DNA of 39,253 nt from an uncultured beta proteobacterium (GTDB lineage Bacteria; Pseudomonadota; Gammaproteobacteria; Burkholderiales; Burkholderiaceae_C): contig CAIXNB010000150.1 of NCBI GenBank assembly GCA_903920695.1, positions 1 to 39,253 on the forward strand, read 5' to 3'. The notes beneath the pieces are model-generated. The model saw only the letters and a list, made by a program, of their open reading frames with translations, made no database searches and had not been told where the DNA came from. Shown here one piece after another: positions 19,950 to 27,870 of the stretch. How positions within the stretch are numbered: the first letter of the stretch is position 1; every line of letters begins with the position of its first letter. A program made the translations under genes and the position numbers.

Positions 19950-20507
19950 TTGAAAATTTCACCCGCGTCAATCCGCGCCGGCTCAGTCGCTGATGCCGAG
20001 ACCATCGCTGCCCTTGCGATACAAGTTTTTCTTGACACCTACGCCACCGCGGGCGTTCGTCCGGATTTGGCCAATGAGGCGTTTGCCGAGTATGGCCGCG
20101 GCAAATTTGAGAAGCGCCTGCATGAAACCGGTCGCGTCTTCTTCCTTGCGGAGCGAGGCGCCGGGCTGTTGGGTTTTGCAGAGGTGCTGCGCGATCACGT
20201 GGCTTCGCCAGTTACTGGTGTTGTCGGGGCCGAGTTGGTTCGCCTCTACGTTCAGCCTCAGGCCCAGGGCGCAGGCATTGGCGGCGCGCTCCTGTTGGCG
20301 GCTGAGAACTGTGCCATGCACGCAGGTTCGGGCGGCCTTTGGTTGTCGGCCTGGGAGCGCAACACGCGCGCCCTCGCGTTCTACCAGCATCTGCACTACC
20401 AGGATCTGGGCTTTGCCTACTACGTGATCCAAGGCCAGTCGTTTGGCAACCGCATTCTGTACAAACCAGTCGGTAGCAGTGATGCGAAACCCCTCGTTCA
20501 ACCGTAG
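19950..20507 (+). CDS. GNAT family N-acetyltransferase
   Basis: The 185-residue protein is an intact GNAT domain. IRAGSVADAETIAAL is the first strand and helix, VRLYVQPQAQGAGIGGALL is the acetyl-CoA-binding strand and loop with the expected Q-A-Q-G-A-G pattern, and WERNTRALAFYQHLHYQ is the C-terminal helix/strand. The start appears to be TTG at 19950; no ATG lies nearby in frame before the conserved part, and no good ribosome binding site is visible. It resembles spermine/spermidine- or phosphinothricin-type acetyltransferases only in general layout; the substrate is unknown. It is the first intact gene of the accessory stretch and is followed after 15 bases by the methyltransferase-like gene. 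Confidence 0.8.
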   Translation: MKISPASIRAGSVADAETIAALAIQVFLDTYATAGVRPDLANEAFAEYGRGKFEKRLHETGRVFFLAERGAGLLGFAEVLRDHVASPVTGVVGAELVRLYVQPQAQGAGIGGALLLAAENCAMHAGSGGLWLSAWERNTRALAFYQHLHYQDLGFAYYVIQGQSFGNRILYKPVGSSDAKPLVQP

Positions 20508-20522
20508 ATATTTCCAGCCACG

Positions 20523-20984
20523 ATGAACGCGCTCGAATTGCGGATACCACCACTGGCCCTGGTCTTGCTGACGGCGGTGCTCATGGGCTTGCTGGCGTGG
20601 GCAGCCCCGTCGCTTGCCTGGCATTGGCCTTACCGAAGCGTCGTCGCGCTCACCCTTGTCTTGGCTGGCAGCAGCGTCGCGGTCCTCGGCGTCGCCGCGT
20701 TCCGGCAAGCTCGGACCACGGTCAATCCAACCAAGCCGCAGGCTGCTTCGTCCCTGGTTCACAGCGGAATCTATCGCGTGAGTCGCAACCCCATGTACCT
20801 TGGCTTCCTCATTGTCCTGCTCGCATTGGCGGTGTTCCTGTCAAACCTGTTGTCGCTGGTGCTGGTTCCGCTCTTCGTTGTCTACATGAACCGCTTTCAA
20901 ATCGGCCCCGAAGAAAGAGCGCTACAGGCCTTGTTCGGCCAGGAGTTCACTGCGTACAGCCGCAAGGTACGTCGCTGGCTGTGA
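20523..20984 (+). CDS. Isoprenylcysteine carboxyl methyltransferase-like membrane protein
   Basis: The 153-residue protein has about four hydrophobic segments and the family's cofactor region: SSLVHSGIYRVSRNPMYLGF in the middle and GPEERALQALFGQEFTAYS near the end, where R-x-P-x-Y and E-E-R residues contact S-adenosylmethionine in ICMT/PEMT folds. Bacterial members methylate unknown lipids or small molecules at the inner membrane. The ATG at 20523 follows the GNAT stop by 15 bases. The next 205 bases (20985-21189) hold no gene that I can support. Confidence 0.8.
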   Translation: MNALELRIPPLALVLLTAVLMGLLAWAAPSLAWHWPYRSVVALTLVLAGSSVAVLGVAAFRQARTTVNPTKPQAASSLVHSGIYRVSRNPMYLGFLIVLLALAVFLSNLLSLVLVPLFVVYMNRFQIGPEERALQALFGQEFTAYSRKVRRWL

Positions 20985-21189
20985 GTCTCATGCTGAACCG
21001 GACTTGTCGTTGGCAAGGCGGTGCGTTCAGATGTTGGGCGGCTTGGGAAGGATGCCGCGTTAATGGGCACTTAAGTTTTCCGCATTTACACTAATCCGAA
21101 GCGCGCGTTACAGTGCGCCCATAACGAATTCGTTCACGCGCCGATCCGCCCGCCGCGTCGAACGCAACACAGGGAAGGCGACGGGTTTC

Positions 21190-21515
21190 ATGAACAAATC
21201 TGAATCTTTGGCGACCACTATTCGCCCTCTGACAAGCGACGACGCCCAATCCTATTCAGCGCTTCGCCGTCAAATTGCGGCCGAGTCTTCTATTGGCTTG
21301 GGCCTGACGCTGGAGGAGGAGTTTGCGAGGCCGATTCAGGAATTTGCCGACCAGTTGGCCGCGTCACCGCCCAACCTCATGCTCGGCGCCTTCGAAGGCA
21401 GCACGCTGATAGCAACTGCGGGGATCGCCCGGCCCACCATGCGCCAGCCTGGAGCCCACAAAGCGGTACTCTGGGGCGTCCCACGTCGCCCGCCTACCGT
21501 CGGCGCTATGGGTAA
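21190..21515 (+). pseudogene. GNAT acetyltransferase, frameshifted and truncated
   Basis: The first 95 or so residues look like a normal GNAT N-terminal half: TIRPLTSDDAQSYSALRR, then MLGAFEGSTLIATAGIA and HKAVLWGV. Near 21478-21483 one base is missing: a shifted frame continues with TSPAYRRRYG and stops at 21513-21515. The expected text would be a V-x-P-x-x-R-x-x-G loop, so the break falls exactly in the acetyl-CoA-binding motif. The rest of the domain is not found downstream in any frame. The original frame runs on to 21642 in non-family sequence. Confidence 0.65.
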
Positions 21516-21638
21516 TCCGAGTTCGCATGCCGACGGACCTAGCCTGTCGGGTTGTTCGATGGCTTGGCTGCCAAGCGGAGTGACATGCCGTCTGTTCCCA
21601 GTTGGCTCAAGCCTTGGACAGTACATCATGAGGCGCAA

Positions 21639-22051
21639 ATGAAATTCCACTCGAAGGTTGACACCTGGTTCGCTGCGACAATTGTTCTTTCAGTGGCGGT
21701 GACACTGTTTGCAACGTATTCGGTGGCCGCAAGCGGGGCAGGCGCTGGCGTGCTTGGTACCGCTATTCTGGTGGGACTCGGGGCGGCAGTGGTCCTGCCG
21801 CTGTGGCTTTCATTTCCAACCGATTACCTGGTGCATGACGGGAGTCTGCTGATTCGCAGTGGCCCGCTCAGATGGAGGGTCCCGGTGGCAGAGATGCGCG
21901 TGTCGTTCCAACCCGGTCGGTGCTGTCGGGTCCGGCGCTTTCTCTGGATCGTCTGCTGGTTGAGTATGGCGCTGGCAAGACTGTGCTGGTTTCGCCGCGC
22001 GATAAAGAGGGATTCATGCGCGCCATTGCCAGGGCGAAGAGCGCGACTTAG
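21639..22051 (+). pseudogene. PH-domain-like membrane protein, one frameshift
   Basis: From the ATG at 21639 the frame reads MKFHSKVDTWFAATIVLSVA, with two hydrophobic segments, and then LIRSGPLRWRVPVAEM, typical of short bacterial PH-domain membrane proteins. After about 21905 homology continues one base earlier, in another frame: VLSGPALSLDRLLVEYGAGK, then TVLVSPRDKEGFMRAIARAK, ending in TAG at 22049-22051. A single base loss between 21900 and 21920 explains this. Without it the protein would be about 137 residues, a normal length. Either a recent mutation or a sequencing error. Confidence 0.65.
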
Positions 22052-22060
22052 CGAGTCATC

Positions 22061-22240
22061 ATGGCCACATCTCTTGAACACATTTCGCCCTGCGCACACT
22101 GGCGTGATTCGTATCCAAGCCGTGTGGCCGAGTTTGTTGCCCATTCAACTTTTTGGCGGGTCCGCGACGACGCGCAGGTGGTCGGAGTCTCGACAGAGGA
22201 TGACATGGCAAATCGGGGCGAATTTTTTCAACGCGACTGA
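22061..22240 (+). CDS. Possible small protein, 59 residues, unknown
   Basis: An ATG ten bases after the PH-like gene opens a 59-residue frame that begins MATSLEHISPCAHWRDSYPS and later reads FWRVRDDAQVVGVSTEDDMA. Composition is balanced and acidic with no membrane segment. I recognise no family. It may be a small gene or the tail of a lost one. No clear ribosome binding site is visible. Apart from this ORF, nothing can be supported between 22052 and 22300. Confidence 0.3.
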   Translation: MATSLEHISPCAHWRDSYPSRVAEFVAHSTFWRVRDDAQVVGVSTEDDMANRGEFFQRD

Positions 22241-22300
22241 ATTGACAATGAATAAACCATCCCGGTATTCCTCTTCGGTCGGCGCTTACGATAGGTTGCC

Positions 22301-22630
22301 ATGCAAACCACACTGGTGCAGGCAACCAAGCTCGCGGTGGCTGCCACCACGGGGCTCACCAAGAACGCGCTCCATGTTCTTGTCGGCCTCTTCGTCTATT
22401 TCGCAGTGATGGCAGTCGGCCGCCGATCCCTGCAATCTGCGCTCCCATGGGTCGCGGTGCTGCTGGCTGCCGTGATCGGTGCGGCCCTGGATATGCGGGA
22501 CGATCTGGCCAGCCTTGGGTCTTGGCGCTGGCGTGCCAGTCTGACCTGGGGCCGGTTCCGACCTACGACGGGGTGCACCATCCGGCCGATCAATAACCGA
22601 CTCTCCGATACAAGAGCGACGCGATTGTGA
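22301..22630 (+). pseudogene. Small inner-membrane protein with lost C-terminus
   Basis: The first 80 residues look like a small membrane-protein family: KNALHVLVGLFVYFAVMAVG as the first helix, WVAVLLAAVIGAALDMRDDL as the second, and DLASLGSWRWRASL. In relatives, as I remember them, this is followed by a short HD-x-x-NT-x-FWPT segment and a third helix. Here the frame changes at about 22540 to charged, proline- and arginine-rich residues ending at 22630, so the C-terminal helix is missing. It could still be expressed. It lies 37 bases upstream of the M15 peptidase start. Confidence 0.5.
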
Positions 22631-22667
22631 TGCAACGCGTGCCTTGACATTCTTTGGCCTGCACAGC

Positions 22668-23189
22668 ATGAACCAGCAGCTTGCCACCCTCGGTATCACC
22701 GCCGCCATGATCGCGGCCCGTGGTTTGTGCGAGTGCGAAGAAGCGACCGAACTCGAGCTCGCCGAGACCGCAGTAGACGGGCGGCAACATTTGCTGGTGC
22801 CCGCAGCGGCGGCGGCATGGCGCCAGCTCAAGGCGGCGGCGCTTGCGGATGGTGTCGGTCTGTTCATTGTTTCCGCTTTTCGCAGCATCGACCGGCAATT
22901 CGAAGTGCTTCGCCGCAAACTCGCAAGCGACGTCGCGCTGGAAGAAGCCTTGTCACTTTGCGCGCCGCCGGGTTACAGCGAGCACCACACGGGCCGTGCC
23001 GTGGATATTTCGTCACCCGGCAGCCGCGCACTGGAAGTCGAGTTTGAGCAGACCGCTGCCTATGCCTGGCTGAGCCGGCGTGCCGCTGAATTTGGTTACA
23101 GTCTGTCGTATCCGGTCGGCAATTGCCTGGGTTATCAATACGAACCCTGGCACTGGTGTTTTCATGAAGTGAAGACATCAGGTTCATGA
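22668..23189 (+). CDS. M15 family D-alanyl-D-alanine carboxypeptidase-like protein (VanY/DdpX type)
   Basis: The 173-residue protein has the zinc-site pattern of peptidase family M15: SEHHTGRAVD (104-113) supplies H106 and D113, and EPWHW (159-163) supplies H162 with the catalytic glutamate E159 nearby. SAFRS (69-73) is the conserved substrate-binding strand. Such enzymes cut D-Ala-D-Ala or related bonds in peptidoglycan. No signal peptide is seen, so it may act in the cytosol (as DdpX-like dipeptidases do) or need another route. The ATG at 22668 is preferred over a TTG at 22644. A diverged, internally deleted relative lies at 38102-38248. Confidence 0.82.
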   Translation: MNQQLATLGITAAMIAARGLCECEEATELELAETAVDGRQHLLVPAAAAAWRQLKAAALADGVGLFIVSAFRSIDRQFEVLRRKLASDVALEEALSLCAPPGYSEHHTGRAVDISSPGSRALEVEFEQTAAYAWLSRRAAEFGYSLSYPVGNCLGYQYEPWHWCFHEVKTSGS

Positions 23190-23250
23190 GGGTTCGGCAT
23201 TGCAGAATGGCGTCCGAACGGGTAATCATGCGAGACGGGAGGGCTTTTCG

Positions 23251-23652
23251 ATGAACTGGTCAAGAGCATTCGCCGCATGGCTCTCCATTGCCGTGGCGGA
23301 ATCGATCCACGGTATCTTGCGCAGGCTGTTTGTATTGCCGGTGCTGGGCGACCTGCGCTCGCATCAGGTCGGCATTCTGGTCGGTTGTCTCATCATCTTT
23401 GCAGTGGCAATGGCTTGCATACGCTGGGTCGGCGCTAAAGGCGGTTCCGAACTGTTGAAGCTCGGTCTGTTCTGGACGGTGCTCATGCTTGCCTTCGAGG
23501 TCAGCCTGGGCCTGGCGTTTGGCTATCCGCTGGAGCGTATTCTGTTGGACTACAAGCTGTCTGAAGGCCGGCTCATGATCTTCGGTATGCTGTTCATGCT
23601 GCTTGCACCGGCGCTTGCAGCCCGGGTGCGCGGCATCGGCGACCCCGCCTAA
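23251..23652 (+). CDS. Small integral membrane protein, unknown function
   Basis: I recognise no named family in this 133-residue protein. It has about four hydrophobic segments: WLSIAVAESIHGI, VGILVGCLIIFAVAMACI, LGLFWTVLMLAFEVSLGLAF and MIFGMLFMLLAPALAA. The charged loops contain LRRLF and LLDYKLSEGR. A GGGAGGG stretch precedes the ATG at 23251, which decides the start over an upstream frame from 23200. A short C5-TTTT-G5 hairpin follows the stop. It is the last gene of the accessory plus-strand stretch, before the FadD gene. Confidence 0.65.
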   Translation: MNWSRAFAAWLSIAVAESIHGILRRLFVLPVLGDLRSHQVGILVGCLIIFAVAMACIRWVGAKGGSELLKLGLFWTVLMLAFEVSLGLAFGYPLERILLDYKLSEGRLMIFGMLFMLLAPALAARVRGIGDPA

Positions 23653-23654
23653 GC

Positions 23655-23668
23655 CCCCCTTTTGGGGG
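23655..23668 (+). terminator. Short hairpin after the small membrane protein gene
   Basis: CCCCC-TTTT-GGGGG lies two bases after the TAA at 23650-23652. The stem is short but pure GC. There is no T-run behind it, so it may only slow or protect the transcript. The remaining 157 bases to the fadD start contain an AT-rich patch (23787-23800) and no ORF. Confidence 0.35.
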
Positions 23669-23825
23669 ATGGTCCATTGAAGGCGTAGCTGCCAGAATTG
23701 CAAAAATAGGCGGGTTAATCGCTGCGGCGGATCGATAATTGCAATATCTCAGCCATCCTTACCCACGTAACAAACCCAGCTTGCACATCATATTTTTTTA
23801 ACCGATAGGTGAAAAGGAGGTCAGT

Positions 23826-25541
23826 ATGGAACGAATCTGGTTGAATCACTATCCGCCCGGGATTCCGGCCGAGGTTGATCTCAATGAGTTTGCCTCGCTC
23901 AAAGACGTGTTGCTGCGCAGTTGTCAGCGCTTCGGCGAATTGCCCGCCTATAGCAACATGGGCGCATCGATCAGCTATGCCGAACTCGATCAGTCGAGCC
24001 GTGACTTCGCTGCCTATCTGCAAAAGTCACTCGGCCTGAACCGGGGCGACCGAGTCGCGATCATGATGCCCAACCTGCTGCAGTATCCGGTTGCGCTGTT
24101 CGGCATCCTGCGTGCCGGCATGGTGGTAGTGAACGCCAATCCCCAGTACACCGTGCCCGAGTTGGAACACCAGCTCAAGGACTCGGGCGCTGTGGCCATC
24201 GTTGTGCTGGAGAACTTTGCCCACACCGTACAGGAGGTGCTGGAGCGCAATCTGACGCTGAGCTTGGCCGTCATCACGACCGAGGTAGGTGACATGTTCC
24301 CGATCGTCAAGGAAATTCTTACCAACGTCGCGGTGAAATACGTGAAGCACATGGTGCCCAAATGGAAGATCACCGGTGCAGTTGAATTCAACGCGGCTTT
24401 GCGCATAGGGCATGGGCAGGACTTGGACGATGTGCCGCTGACGCACGAAGACACGGCCTTTCTGCAGTACACCGGCGGCACCACCGGTGTTGCCAAGGGC
24501 GCCGTATTGACCCATGGCAACATGGTTGCCAACCTGCAGCAGGTCGGCGCCTGGATCGCGCATGACCTGCTTGACGGCAAGGAAGTGTTTATCTGTCCGC
24601 TGCCGCTCTACCACGTCTACGCGCTCAACTCCAGCCTGGTCTTTATGAAGATAGGTGCGCACAATGTTCTGATCACCAACCCGAGGGACATGCCGGCTTT
24701 CATCCATGACCTCAAGAAATACCGCTTCACGGTCATCATCGGTGTCAACACGCTGTACCGGGCTCTGCTGGATGATCCGGCTTTCGCGCAAGTCGACACG
24801 AGTGGGCTGAAGGTTGCCAATGCCGGCGGCATGGCCGTGCAGCGCGTGGTGGCGCAGCGCTGGAAGAAGGCGACCGGCGTGCCCATCATCGAGGCCTACG
24901 GTCTGACCGAGACCTCGCCGGGTGCAATCTGCAACCCGCTGAACATCGAGGACTGGACCGGCACCATCGGGATGCCGTTTCCTTCGACCGAGGCGACCGT
25001 GCTCGACGATGATGGGCATCAGCTCGCGCTGGGTGAAGTCGGCGAGATCTGCATGCGTGGCCCGCAGGTCATGTCAGGCTACTGGTGCCGGCCCGACGAA
25101 ACCATCAAGGTCTTCACGCCGGAGCACTGGTTGCGCACTGGGGACATGGGCTTCATGGATGAGCGCGGCTACTTCACCATCACCGATCGCAAGAAGGACA
25201 TGATCATCGTGTCAGGCTTCAAGGTCTTCCCAAACCAGATTGAGGACGTTGTTGCATTGCATCCAGGCGTGGCCGAGGTTGCCGCGATAGGGGCGCCCGA
25301 CGAGCGGTCCGGCGAGCTGGTCAAGATCATTGTGGTGAAGCAGGACCCGGCGCTGACCGAGGAGGCGCTGCTTGAACATTGCCGGCAACACCTGACCGGC
25401 TACAAGGTGCCAAAGATTGTTGAGTTCAGCAGCGAGCCCCTGCCCAAGACCAACCTGGGCAAAATCCTGCGCCGGCAATTGCGCAACCGGCCGACGCCGA
25501 CGGCCACTGCGACCCGTTCGACGGTCAGCAAACCAGCGTGA
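23826..25541 (+). CDS. fadD: Long-chain fatty acid-CoA ligase (FadD type)
   Basis: The 571-residue enzyme matches classical FadD in length (E. coli 561) and N-terminus (MERIWLNHYPPGIPAEVD). The P-loop YTGGTTGVAKG is at 215-225, the A5 motif is IEAYGLTETSP, then LRTGDMGFMDERGYF and the FadD signature hinge TDRKKDMIIVSGFKVFPNQ. The catalytic lysine is in LPKTNLGKILRR near the C-terminus. It activates exogenous fatty acids at the inner membrane for beta-oxidation. A very strong AAAAGGAGG (23812-23820) precedes the ATG, suggesting high translation. It stands alone, converging on the MarR gene with 93 bases between stops. This is the housekeeping-like ligase among the four ANL enzymes in the window. 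Confidence 0.93.
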   Translation: MERIWLNHYPPGIPAEVDLNEFASLKDVLLRSCQRFGELPAYSNMGASISYAELDQSSRDFAAYLQKSLGLNRGDRVAIMMPNLLQYPVALFGILRAGMVVVNANPQYTVPELEHQLKDSGAVAIVVLENFAHTVQEVLERNLTLSLAVITTEVGDMFPIVKEILTNVAVKYVKHMVPKWKITGAVEFNAALRIGHGQDLDDVPLTHEDTAFLQYTGGTTGVAKGAVLTHGNMVANLQQVGAWIAHDLLDGKEVFICPLPLYHVYALNSSLVFMKIGAHNVLITNPRDMPAFIHDLKKYRFTVIIGVNTLYRALLDDPAFAQVDTSGLKVANAGGMAVQRVVAQRWKKATGVPIIEAYGLTETSPGAICNPLNIEDWTGTIGMPFPSTEATVLDDDGHQLALGEVGEICMRGPQVMSGYWCRPDETIKVFTPEHWLRTGDMGFMDERGYFTITDRKKDMIIVSGFKVFPNQIEDVVALHPGVAEVAAIGAPDERSGELVKIIVVKQDPALTEEALLEHCRQHLTGYKVPKIVEFSSEPLPKTNLGKILRRQLRNRPTPTATATRSTVSKPA

Positions 25542-25624
25542 AGATGGTGGAGGCGTCGTTGATCAGCTTGGCAATGCCTCATATCATCTGCTGAAGAGGG
25601 CGCTGGCCGGTCATCCGCAGCCAT

Positions 25625-25638
25625 TGTCGGAGTACTAG
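25625..25638. repeat. 14-bp motif shared with the 5.7-kb leader
   Basis: TGTCGGAGTACTAG is identical to 5712-5725. Here its last bases include the TAG stop codon (minus strand, 25635-25637) of the MarR gene. An exact 14-base match is unusual but can arise by chance in 39 kb. It contains the palindrome AGTACT. Confidence 0.4.
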
Positions 25639-26096
25639 AGGTAGACTTTTTTCAGCAAGCGCAGCAGCGTCTTGCGCTCGGCCAGCGTCAGATTATTGGC
25701 AACATCGTCTTCAACCGCCGTGGCCGCTGTTTCGGCCGCTCGCAACAAGGCAATGCCGGTGGCAGTGGCATGCAGTCCATTGGCGCGGCCATCGCTGGGG
25801 TGGGGTCGTTTGCAGATCAGGCCGCGCTTTTGCAGCATGTTGATCAGGCCGACCAGATTGGGTGGCAGGATGCCCAGGGTGCTGCACAACTGGCGTGAGG
25901 TAATGCCCGGGTTATGCACGATCAGGGATGCCACTGAAAAGTCGACCGGCCGCAGCTTGTACGGTGCCAGGCGTTGCAGGAAGACCTCGATCACCGCCAG
26001 CGCCGCCCGGCGCGCGTTGTATCCGATGAGGGTTTCGATGTAGCCGGTGTCCACCTGGTCAATACAGATGGTCGGATTTGCAAGTGCTTTGGGCAT
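25635..26096 (-). CDS. MarR family transcriptional regulator
   Basis: The 153-residue protein has the MarR layout: N-terminal dimer helix, winged helix with ITSRQLCSTLGILPPNLVGL (about residues 65-84), recognition end LINMLQKRGLICKR, and wing HPSDGRANGLHATATG (99-114). The C-terminal helix completes the dimer. MarR proteins in aromatic-acid and phenylpropanoid operons are often released by the CoA thioester of the substrate. The gene is last in the ten-gene operon, 7 bases after the acyl-CoA dehydrogenase stop, so it is probably autoregulated. The start is the ATG at 26096; longer frames reaching 26246 overlap the dehydrogenase gene and look unlike the family. An inverted repeat at the operon promoter is its likely target. 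Confidence 0.88.
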   Translation of the reverse strand: MPKALANPTICIDQVDTGYIETLIGYNARRAALAVIEVFLQRLAPYKLRPVDFSVASLIVHNPGITSRQLCSTLGILPPNLVGLINMLQKRGLICKRPHPSDGRANGLHATATGIALLRAAETAATAVEDDVANNLTLAERKTLLRLLKKVYL

Positions 26097-26103
26097 GAAC
26101 CGT

Positions 26104-27846
26104 TCAGGGTGTTTCAGCAGCACGCTCACAGGCGGCCTGTGTGTCGATGATAGCAAGCCGCATCGAGAGTTCCGGCATGATCCAGTGCTCCAGCGCCTGC
26201 GCTGGCGCCTGCCAGCGCGGTGACCCGCCTGCGCTTGTAGCCGCAATCTGGCACCAGGCCCAGTCCAGCAGCGTCAAGGCCACGGCGCGTAGAAAATCCT
26301 CGGCCACCCAGTAGGCCAAAGTGTCGTTGCGTGCGGTGGCTTGCAGCAGGCGCGCGGTCGCGGCCTGCAAGCGGTCCAGGCGCGCCAGCAGACGCGCATC
26401 TGCGGCCTGCTGTGGCGCCAGCTCAGCGCGCAGTGCATCCAGCCAGAGATCAAAAGCCTGAGCGCCATCGGGCAGCACCTTGCGCACCAGCAAATCAATG
26501 GCCTGTATCTCGTTGCTACCCTCGTAAATCATGGTAACGCGGGCATCGCGCACATGCTGCTCAATGCCCGATTCGCGCACATAGCCGTGCCCGCCGAAGA
26601 CCTGCAGGCAATCGCTGCCGCCATGAAAAGCCTGATGGGTGAAGGCCGCCTTGAGCACCGGCGTCGTCAGGCTGCACCAGCGCTGCGCGGCGGCGCGGCG
26701 TGCGCTGTCGGGGTGATGGCGCGCGATGTCGAGTTCGAGCGCCGTGTGGTAGGCGATGACGCGCCCGGCGTCGATCCAGGCGCGCTGGCTGTCGAGGATG
26801 CGACGCATGGCCGGATGTTCGCCGATCAGGTCGGGCAAACGGCTGCCGTCAGCAGCTGGCGCGGCCTGTGCCGCTGTGCGCCCCGGCGCGCGCATCTGGC
26901 GCCGCTCCCGCGCATAGGCGTCGGCCTTCTGCCAGGCGGCTTCGAGCAGGCCGATGCCCTGCAGCGCCACGTGCAGTCGCGCCGAGTTCATCATCACAAA
27001 CATGGCGTTCAGGCCACGCCCGGGCTCGCCGATGATCCAGCTGGTCGCGGCGTCAAAGCGCATGACGCAGGTGGCACTGCCATGCAAGCCCATTTTTTCC
27101 TCGATGTGTTCGCAGTGCACGGCGCTGCGAGCGCCGTCGGGCATGAACTTGGGCACCAGAAAGAGCGACAAACCCTTAGGGCCGGGCGCCGAGTCGGGCA
27201 GGCGTGCCAGTACCAGATGGACGATGTTGTCGCTCAGGTCGTGCTCACCGCCCGAGATGAAGATCTTGCTGCCGCTGAGCTGGTAGCTGCCGTCTGGCTG
27301 CGCCACGGCGCGCGTGCGCACCAGGCCCAGATCGCTGCCGGCCTGTGCCTCGGTCAGGCACATCGTGGCCAGCCACTCACCGCTGGCGAGCTTGGGCAGG
27401 TAGCGCGCCTTGAGTTCGTCCGTGCCGTGGTGCTTGATGCAGTCGTAGGCGCCGTGCAGCAGATCGGGCGCCATGGTCCAGCCATGGTTGGCGGCGCTGA
27501 GCATCTCGAACAGCATGGCCTCCAACACCGCCGGCAAGCCCTGCCCGCCGTCCTCGGTTGCCGCTGCCAGCGCCGGCCAGCCGGCCTGCCAGAAGGCCTG
27601 GTAGGCGGCGCGAAAGCCCGGCGGCGTGCTGACCTGCCCGGCCACCAGGCGCACGCCGTGTTCGTCGCCGCTGCGGTTCAGCGGTGCAATCACGCTCGCG
27701 ACAAACTTGCCCGCCTCTTCGACGAGCTGGCCGATCAGCTCGGCGTCGACCTCGCCAAACGGCGCCAGCGCCTGCAACCGCTGCGGCCCGCGCAGCACCT
27801 GCGCCAGCACAAACAGCATCTCGTCGGTTCGGGGTTGAAACAACAT
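26104..27846 (-). CDS. Acyl-CoA dehydrogenase, long form (DmdC/FadE-like)
   Basis: The 580-residue flavoenzyme oxidises acyl-CoA to 2-enoyl-CoA. FAD and substrate motifs are CLTEAQAGSDLG (163-174), SGSKIFISGGEHD (191-203), and the catalytic base E442 in MIYEGSNEIQAID. At about 580 residues it belongs to the long group with an extra C-terminal helical domain, like 3-methylmercaptopropionyl-CoA dehydrogenases and several aryl- or branched-acyl dehydrogenases. The start is ATG at 27846 with AAGGA upstream. It lies between livF and the MarR gene. In this operon it would do the first beta-oxidation step. Subgroup substrate cannot be read from the sequence. An ETF partner is not in the window. Confidence 0.9.
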   Translation of the reverse strand: MLFQPRTDEMLFVLAQVLRGPQRLQALAPFGEVDAELIGQLVEEAGKFVASVIAPLNRSGDEHGVRLVAGQVSTPPGFRAAYQAFWQAGWPALAAATEDGGQGLPAVLEAMLFEMLSAANHGWTMAPDLLHGAYDCIKHHGTDELKARYLPKLASGEWLATMCLTEAQAGSDLGLVRTRAVAQPDGSYQLSGSKIFISGGEHDLSDNIVHLVLARLPDSAPGPKGLSLFLVPKFMPDGARSAVHCEHIEEKMGLHGSATCVMRFDAATSWIIGEPGRGLNAMFVMMNSARLHVALQGIGLLEAAWQKADAYARERRQMRAPGRTAAQAAPAADGSRLPDLIGEHPAMRRILDSQRAWIDAGRVIAYHTALELDIARHHPDSARRAAAQRWCSLTTPVLKAAFTHQAFHGGSDCLQVFGGHGYVRESGIEQHVRDARVTMIYEGSNEIQAIDLLVRKVLPDGAQAFDLWLDALRAELAPQQAADARLLARLDRLQAATARLLQATARNDTLAYWVAEDFLRAVALTLLDWAWCQIAATSAGGSPRWQAPAQALEHWIMPELSMRLAIIDTQAACERAAETP

Positions 27847-27870
27847 TGGGAGCAGTCCTTCAAGCTCGGG

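Noticed and set aside
19088..21041. 14-base match CAGATGTTGGGCGG at 19088-19101 and 21028-21041
   Set aside because: One copy is inside the coding sequence of the esterase, explained by its own codons. No symmetry or wider similarity surrounds the match, so chance is likelier.
19184..23652. Integron cassette array
   Set aside because: Small co-oriented genes with GNAT and antitoxin content recall a cassette array, and a GTTGGGC core-like word occurs at 21033. I found no matching RYYYAAC partner in a palindromic attC layout, and no integrase gene is present.
23781..23809. Sigma-70 promoter TTGCAC...GATAGG before fadD
   Set aside because: The -35 word is fair, but the -10 word is poor and no better pair is found. 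Not supported enough to list.
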